Below are positions 59,501 through 64,000 of a stretch of DNA of 64,000 nt, in pieces (within the stretch, counting starts at the first letter, position 1; the number at the start of each line of letters is the position of its first letter). The stretch comes from Agrypnia vestita. Its lineage: Eukaryota > Arthropoda > Insecta > Trichoptera > Phryganeidae. The DNA is taken from NCBI GenBank assembly GCA_016648135.1, contig JADDOH010000326.1:62001-126000 (forward strand), in the 5' to 3' direction. A model generated the notes under the pieces. That model had not been told where the DNA came from and made no database searches. It worked only from the letters and a program-made list of their open reading frames with translations. The translations under genes and the position numbers were made by a program.

Positions 59501-61611
59501 AAATAAAGAGAATTGGTCCCAGCACACTCCCCTGTGGAACTCCACTTAAAACTACTTGCGGTGCAGGTAGAGTCACCCACTCGGACAGCAAAGGAGCGCT
59601 CAGTCAAAAAGCTCTTAATCCATTAAAGTAGTGAACCACGGATTCCTAGATGTTCTAACTTAGCGATTAATCTATTAAGATGGACTCTGTCGAAAGCCTT
59701 TTCAAAATCTAGATAAAATATGTCTATAGGCTCATGGCTATCAAAACTAGTGGTCCACCTTTTTAGACATGTGAGAAGATTAGTTACAGTGGAACATCCA
59801 GGCTGGAAATCCGTGCTGATCCAAATCTACAATGCCGTTGTCTTCCATAAATCTTCATCAGTCCTCAGCGATAATTCTCTCCATTACCTTACACAGAACT
59901 GATGTTAAGCTTATAGGTCTGTAGTTGGCTGGATATATTGTGGTAATATTTAAAAACATTTCATAACTTCATAATTCATCAGTCAACTTAATTTAAATTT
60001 CTAATACATATTCAGTTAAAAAGCTGAGTGCTGTTTTTCAGTCAGTATGTAATCCATGGTACGACCGGGATTCGTAATAATCAATTATTCGGTAATATTA
60101 AAAAGATAATGCTTTAAAAAAGTAGGTGATATATTTTTTAATGAATTGTTTTTACCGAATACCTAGCGAGTTGGCGTAATTGCGCGGCGCAACGCAGTGT
60201 TACATATTATTGAACAGTAATGTTGTAGGTAGACATGTCATGTCAACGAATATTGGTTATAAATACCAAAATAGCAGTTTACTCATTTTTTTATTCACTG
60301 TTTTAATATGCTTTATTTTTTAAAAACAAAATCCACTGTCTTGTTAAAATAGCGATACACCTATTTATAAACTTCAAAGGCAAACCACTTTTTGATTTAT
60401 GTTCAGTTCTGCGTCATATTGTCGGCATGTAGGGATGGGCGTTGAATGGACGGACTAGTTGAAATCAACCGTTGACATTGCATCGACGCGTCGACAGTTT
60501 ACGTTTGTCGCATGGACTAGTTGAATTCGTAGACGGTGGACGGCGGACGCCGTGGACGGTGGACGATTCAAGATTCAACGTAATGCAAAGCAACGAGCGA
60601 GAGCAAGACAAAACGTCTCCGTTTATTTCTCTCTCATCTCTCGCTGTCGACTTGTAGACGCCATAGACGGCTCGACGGGTAATTTCATTTTAACTCTAAA
60701 GTACAGGATCACAGAGTGCAGATCTGTGTACACGAACTGTGACAGAGATTTGAAATTTGAATGCATGCGTAGGGAGAGATAGGCTTAATAAGCTATTATC
60801 TATTATTTTTTACTTGATTTTTGCGATGTGCACGTGCGACGTTTCGGTGAATTCCCAATTTTACGCTGTATAAAATTAAACAATTCTGTTTAATTATTTT
60901 ATTTTTTATTGAACTAATATTTTACTGCTTACACATGATATTATTGTGTATGCCTACTTCTTTCTTTCGACAGCGAGAGATGAGAGAGAAATAAACGGAG
61001 ACGTTTTGTCTTGCTCTCGCTCGTTGCTTTGCACTACGTTGAATCTCGAATAGTCCACCGTCCACCGTCTACGAATTCAACTAGTCCATGCGATAAACGT
61101 AAACCGTCGACGCGTCGACGCAACGTCAACGGTTGATTTCAACTAGTCCGTCCATTCAACGCCCATCCCTAGCGTCAACTAGTAGAGGAATTCAACTAGT
61201 TGATCGTCTCGCCGATGGACGGACGTGGACGGTCTCATTTCGTCGACGGTAAATACGTCGACGACCCATCCCTATCGGCATGTCAAGAACAAAACCATCA
61301 CATTGAGCAATAGCAATGTGATTTTTTCCAATAAAACTTTCCGGCTATTCCCAAAATCTTAGCGAGTTGTTACATGCAAGACGCAGATTGTTACATGCAC
61401 GACGCATATTGAGAATTGAAAATCTAACAAATCCGTAATAAAGCTTTCATATTATGATGCAATCATTTTCAGAATAAAACAAAACATACAGAGGAATATC
61501 CGATAACTTCTATAATACTTACCACACGTAACATTCCACAGACTTCAACAAATTTTTTAAATGCGGTAGCGCTTTGTTAGAAATTTCGGGCTCCAACGCA
61601 CGAGTGGACAT
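50599..61611 (-). CDS. BRCA1-like RING-finger protein, first two exons (partial)
   Basis: Exon 1 is 61611-61523 (ATG to GT donor) and exon 2 is 50801-50599. They join as TG+C to complete a cysteine codon. The joined 97 residues carry a C3HC4 RING: C27, C30, C42, H44, C47, C50, C58 and C61. The spacing C-X2-C-X11-C-X-H-X2-C-X2-C and the start near residue 27 equal those of BRCA1. After the RING come RPNLPLAKRAAAVLRLANAF and EKLTGVE, like the helix after the BRCA1 RING that packs against BARD1. A helix before C27 (LPHLKNLLKSVE) is likewise in place. BARD1 has an extra residue between the second and third Cys, so BRCA1 fits better. The second exon ends in phase 1. Following exons were not recognised, so length and BRCT domains are unknown. 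Intron 1 is 10.7 kb and full of transposons. Confidence 0.72.
50802..52720. other. RING-gene intron 1, AT-rich, no exon seen
   Basis: Near 50846 the words TACAGTAAGACCTCTGTTCG and, inverted at distance, CGGATCCTGGCTGGAACC suggest a degraded TA-targeting MITE. The rest is AT-rich, with an (AT)n run at 51698-51714 and no domain. Confidence 0.4.
52722..52867. repeat. Inverted terminal-repeat pair, Penelope-type
   Basis: TTAAATAAAATGGATATTTT and AAAATATCCATTTTATTTAA are inverted, about 95 bp apart. On the minus strand the centre reads CTGAATAAGACTTCAGTGAA followed by ACATCGAGATT, a shape resembling the hammerhead-like centre of the other Penelope repeats. Confidence 0.6.
53255..53482. repeat. 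Dispersed repeat, copy B, with adjacent hairpin
   Basis: Copy of 37290-37560 (see that entry), ending in a hairpin TTTTCATACAACT ... AGTTGTATGAAAA at 53450-53482. Confidence 0.65.
53483..54339. other. No gene; AT-rich intron sequence
   Basis: No exon, domain or clear repeat border was recognised in this part of intron 1 of the RING gene. Confidence 0.45.
54340..55050. repeat. Array of GCATGC-centred palindromic repeats
   Basis: The motif TGCTTATTAGTGGCATG and its inverse recur, with GCATGC at about 54372, 54440, 54512, 54888, 54935, 54953, 55007, 55014 and 55024, in clusters before and after a MADF fragment. Copies face both ways, giving many overlapping hairpins. CGCGGGCTTCGCGGCTAGT at 54527-54545 resembles a Helitron 3' end (hairpin then CTAG). 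Confidence 0.6.
54610..54807 (+). pseudogene. MADF-domain fragment, copy 1
   Basis: The plus strand encodes DDKTLLFMTY, a stop, then CLWNTRSPLCKNNIARNNVY, ETLLKGMNDSNLTIKI and a KIKNVRMETRELF end. This order (acidic start, LW, Y/C-K, AYE-like, K-LR) is the MADF Myb-like DNA-binding domain, common in insect regulators and in Harbinger-type elements. One stop interrupts it. It sits between two GCATGC repeat clusters, so it is probably the residue of a mobile element. Confidence 0.65.
55051..55454. other. hAT-like terminus and GC-rich repeat, no gene
   Basis: From 55111 the sequence TAGACATGGGTAACTCAAC resembles a hAT terminus, followed by CG-rich words (GCGCCGGCTC, GCGCCACGGCGC, GCGCCGTCGC). 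A related GGTAGACATG with GTTGGCGTAATTGCGCGGCG occurs near 60165-60235, so both may be ends of one old element interrupted by later insertions. Confidence 0.35.
55455..55575 (+). pseudogene. MADF-domain fragment, copy 2
   Basis: The plus strand reads LWNPRSPLYKNDVSKNNAYE, SLLNNMNDPTLTVKII, clearly homologous to the fragment at 54610-54807 but better kept at the YKN and AYE positions. It is cut off after the third helix by AT-rich DNA. Confidence 0.65.
55892..58636 (+). mobile_element. Kolobok-like DNA transposon, 2745 bp, TTAA target
   Basis: The ends GGGGTTATATACCTT and AAGGTATATAACCCC are inverted and flanked by TTAA (55888-55891 and 58637-58640). Removing the element and one TTAA restores the LINE tail GGCAGGCAGCTTAAGCTGA seen intact at 32780-32798, so the borders are certain. 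TTAA duplications with such a protein fit the Kolobok superfamily better than classical Mutator, which makes 9-bp duplications. Confidence 0.85.
56286..58024 (+). pseudogene. Transposase gene of the Kolobok-like element (Mutator-like domain), frameshifted
   Basis: Starting MSSRQKITRVTREGSKNYKS, the frame gives a basic N-terminus, zinc-like CNTCDGSMQF ... CDNCEQRKIN, LLGLGAAGCEKFCGLMDMPP, and then the catalytic series: first Asp in VSGDGTWKKRGFTSLYGVAS, CKLC, second Asp in YANYVGDGDSKTF, ECIGHVQKRMGTRLRN, KLTGKMIDKLAVYYGLAIRR, and the Glu in LGGFTQNNNESYN. This matches the family annotated in databases as Mutator-like transposase domain. Shifts near 57030, 57220, 57710 and 57800 and short stops split it into at least four frames, so it is inactive. 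The C-terminus ends DDTLYGPGIDDDL at 58024. Confidence 0.85.
59935..60429. other. No gene; AT-rich intron sequence
   Basis: AT-rich DNA between the LINE and the hAT element. GTTGGCGTAATTGCGCGGCG and GGTAGACATG near 60165-60235 echo the start at 55111. Confidence 0.45.
60430..61274. mobile_element. Non-autonomous hAT element, 845 bp, TSD TCGGCATG
   Basis: It starts TAGGGATGGGCGTTGAATGG and ends GACGACCCATCCCTA, and is flanked by the perfect 8-bp duplication TCGGCATG (60422-60429 and 61275-61282), the hAT hallmark. The segment 60961-61171 is an inverted copy of the left 240 bp including its terminus CCCATCCCTA, so the element is a foldback. It is rich in CGTCGAC-type and CTAGTTGA words. It lies in intron 1 of the RING gene, 249 bp from exon 1. 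Confidence 0.88.
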
Positions 61612-61759
61612 TTCAAAAACGATTTGAATACCTTCCTCGGACCAATCTAATTGTAAAAGAACTCTGACATCGAATAAGTGACGGAGAATTAACACTTTTT
61701 GACACCGGACACCGCGGTGACCGCGGTTTAGAAAAGAACGAAAATATCGAAACAGAAAA

Positions 61760-61769
61760 ACCCGCCAAA
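61760..61769 (-). promoter_or_regulatory. Candidate E2F site upstream of the RING gene
   Basis: On the minus strand the sequence reads TTTTGGCGGGTT, containing TTTGGCGGG, which matches the E2F consensus TTTSGCGS. It is about 150 bp before the ATG at 61611, in the direction of the gene. BRCA1 genes are known E2F targets. Function is inferred. Confidence 0.45.
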
Positions 61770-61839
61770 ACTAGTTTTCTATGACCGGCGCAAATTATCA
61801 CAGAATATAGACCACAAATTATAAACATGCACAGAATAT

Positions 61840-63425
61840 TAGGGATGGGCGTTGAATGGACGAACTAGTTGAAATCAACCGTTGACGTTGCATCGACGCG
61901 TCGACCGTTTACGTTTATCGCATGGACTAGTTGAATTCGTAGACGGTGGACAGCGGACGCCGTGGTCGGTGGACGATTCGAGATTAACGCAATGCAAAGC
62001 AACGAGCGAGAGCAAGACAAAACGTCTCCGTTTATTTCTCTCTCATCTCTCGCTGTCGACTTGTAGATGCCATAGACGTCATATACGGCTCGACGGGTAA
62101 TTTCATTTCAACTCTAAAGTACACTACCATAGAGTGCAGATCTGTGTACACGAACTATGACTAGAGATTTGAAATTTGAATACATGCGTAGGGCGAGATA
62201 GGCTTAATAAGCTAATAATCTATTATTTTTTTTACTTGATTTTTTGTGATGTCACGTGCGACGATTCGGTGAATTCCTAATTTTACGCTGTATAAATTAA
62301 AACAATTCTGTTTAATTATTTTATTTTTTATTGAACTATTATTAATTAACAGGCCGGCTAGATATTTTTCTAAAATCAATATTTTATTCGATCGATCTCG
62401 ACTTCTTATATTTACCTGAAAAGGGATGCTAAAATTTAATTATTGTGTTATTTCCTTACTTTTCAACTTTTCACAACAAATTTTCTATACCTAACTATGG
62501 TCCTTATTCAGGAGTCCAACTTTAATTATTATATATGTAATATAATCTTGAATTTAGGTTTAATTAATTTTTATTAAAAATTCCCTATTTTCAACTTTAT
62601 AGATAAAAAAATAAATCTATTATAATTTTTTTTACACCACTTTTTATTGGTTTTTTACATGTTTCGGGAACAATGTTCCTTTTCTCAGATTGAGCCTTAA
62701 ACTAAAGTTGACAAGTAATACAGATATATTTATTTATTAATAATGTCACAACAAAGTGAAAGCCTGACTTCGAAAGATGTATTCTTCAATAAATTTCTAT
62801 ATAACATCTCAAATGTAAAGTATTTTTAAATTATGTATTTATTTATAAATTTATAGATAATAAATAAATGTAAAGTATTTTTTACCGCACCTCATAACTG
62901 GTGCCTTTATTACGCAAAATCATTGTTTCCTTCCATTTTATTTACTCACATTTTAATGCTTATACCCAATACTTTCACTGCTTATTTATGTTGTTTATAT
63001 TTATATTTTACTGCTAACACCTGATATTGCTGTGTATACCTACTTCTTTCTTTGTTATATATAGAAAGAAGTATATAAAACAATATGTAAAGGCCTATAA
63101 TGTGCGTAAACAAATAAATAATAAAATATTTCTTTTTACATATAAGCACAAGTAGCGGTTTTACTTTCCCCGAAACTATATTCCTTCGAACTTCTTTAAA
63201 TTTTAAAAATTAATGTCATAAAAATAGCCAACGGTTGAGCCGTCGAGAAGCGTCGCGTTGAACCGTAGACAGTTGACCATCGTCCCGATGTTTAGATAGA
63301 ACGTCCGCGTAACGAAGTTGACGCGTCAACTAGTTGACGAATTCAACTAGTTGATCGTCTCGTCGATGGATGGACGTGGACGGTCTCGTTTCGTCGACGG
63401 TAAATACGTCGACGACCCATCCCTA
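61840..63425. mobile_element. Non-autonomous hAT element, 1586 bp, TSD CAGAATAT
   Basis: Same family as 60430-61274: starts TAGGGATGGGCGTTGAATGG and ends GACGACCCATCCCTA. It is flanked by CAGAATAT at 61832-61839 and 63426-63433. The left 350 bp match the other copy closely. The centre is AT-rich and without coding capacity. It inserted 229 bp upstream of the RING-gene start codon, so it probably separates or replaces part of the promoter. Confidence 0.9.
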
Positions 63426-63533
63426 CAGAATATAGACCAAAATAAACATGTAGCCGGCGCCATAGAAAATAGAATAAATAAAATATAGTAGCACGAATCG
63501 TAGTAGACTGACGTACCTACCTACCTCTTTTCT

Positions 63534-63800
63534 ATGGTCATCTTGCGTCCGTTGTGTGCGACGTTCCAATCGCGTTCATATTTTCTATATAAAGATGATG
63601 TACCGGAATATGACGCGAACCAGGTTATTAATTTTGTCCTAGGGCAATACCGAAATCAAAGCGCCCATGTTTCGAAGATCACGCGCCATGTGGTCACAGC
63701 CAGGACAGCCCCCGGCAGGTTCGATCTTTTGTTCGAGGACGAAATATGTGGCCTATTGTTCAAAAAAATAACATTGCGACGGACGATCGTCTTAGGATAG
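63534..63800 (+). CDS. Unassigned 88-codon frame, divergent from the RING gene
   Basis: ATG at 63534 to TAG at 63798-63800. The product begins MVILRPLCATFQSRSYFLYK, then DVPEYDANQVINFVLGQYRN and a basic FKKITLRRT near the end. No known family was recognised. The VP-EYDANQVI part is faintly like the YDVPREY segment of R1 LINE ORF1 proteins, so it could be a LINE relic. Codon usage is more balanced than in surrounding AT-rich DNA. The frame starts 108 bp past the hAT element. It may be real, a first exon or noise. Confidence 0.3.
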   Translation: MVILRPLCATFQSRSYFLYKDDVPEYDANQVINFVLGQYRNQSAHVSKITRHVVTARTAPGRFDLLFEDEICGLLFKKITLRRTIVLG

Positions 63801-64000
63801 CCCGCCATAAAACATATGAAACAATGAATTAGAAAGTTAGGGTTGCCGAAGACATTAATAGTGCACGGCCTTTTGTTAGGATGGGCAATACGTTCGCAAC
63901 CTTTTGTTCTTAAGTAACATCTTGGAAGGGTAAAAACGGTAAACCTTTTCTTGCAGCGGGACGTATATCTCTAACCCCGATTAAACAATAGAAAGAACAT

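Larger units (their letters stand above)
55867..59934 (-). mobile_element. CR1-like LINE (minus), split by a Kolobok-like insertion
   Basis: The 3' tail of this LINE lies at 55867-55891 and the rest at 58637-59934, with the 55892-58636 element between. The minus strand encodes the same ORF2 as 47480-49240 at very high identity (LSGVPQGSVLGPILFILYIL, FFADDTKYF with the catalytic ADD intact here, [20 protein letters not shown]). It ends near 59934, at CCAGCCAACTACAGACCTAT on the minus strand, so it is 5'-truncated. Stops and a short disruption near 58755 (WNSLPE region) mark decay. Confidence 0.88.

Overview
This is an AT-rich arthropod (most likely insect) nuclear window. It has no dense ORFs or operons. 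It carries small exons with GT/AG boundaries, long introns, and a heavy load of LINEs, Penelope-like elements, hAT, Tc1/mariner, Kolobok-like and Helitron sequences. No bacterial or viral gene was recognised. The order within insects cannot be fixed from the sequence alone.

Three host genes can be read exon by exon. (1) A plus-strand, seven-exon gene at 9583-13352 encodes a 360-residue protein resembling ENTR1/SDCCAG3, an endosome-trafficking coiled-coil protein. (2) Fifteen minus-strand exons at 36407-23100 encode the Cys-rich region and complete C-terminal lipid-kinase domain of PIKfyve/Fab1, the PI3P 5-kinase. All exon phases agree, but the FYVE, DEP and chaperonin-like N-terminal exons are not seen. 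(3) Two minus-strand exons at 61611-61523 and 50801-50599 encode the start of a protein with a BRCA1-spaced C3HC4 RING finger. Its downstream exons were not found. The ENTR1-like and PIKfyve genes are convergent, and both act on endosomes.

Layout: 1-7.3 kb holds a Harbinger-like MITE, a Penelope-like element with inverted terminal repeats, and two broken R1-like LINE pieces. 7.3-9.5 kb has a GC-rich block of unknown nature. 9.6-13.4 kb is the ENTR1-like gene with three MITEs in its introns. 13.4-23 kb is intergenic with Penelope-type inverted repeats and the 5' half of an R1-like LINE. 23-36.4 kb is PIKfyve, whose introns hold two non-autonomous DNA elements, a Helitron, a TATA-bearing minisatellite repeat, and CR1-like and RTE-like LINE pieces. 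36.5-50 kb is a transposon graveyard: LINE pieces, a DUF7869-type element flanked by palindromic sites, a hAT fragment, Penelope repeats with a GIY-YIG domain, a CR1-like LINE, and a decayed tRNA-Arg(ACG). 50.6-61.6 kb is the RING gene. Its 10.7-kb intron holds MADF-domain fragments, a GCATGC-rich array, a Kolobok-like element inserted at TTAA inside a CR1-like LINE, and a hAT element with a perfect 8-bp duplication. A second hAT with its own 8-bp duplication sits just upstream of the RING start codon.

The most notable observations are the BRCA1-spaced RING exons with a candidate E2F site and flanking hAT insertions, the unexplained same-strand arrangement of RING exons and N-terminally missing PIKfyve, and the DUF7869 element with repeated palindromes at both ends.
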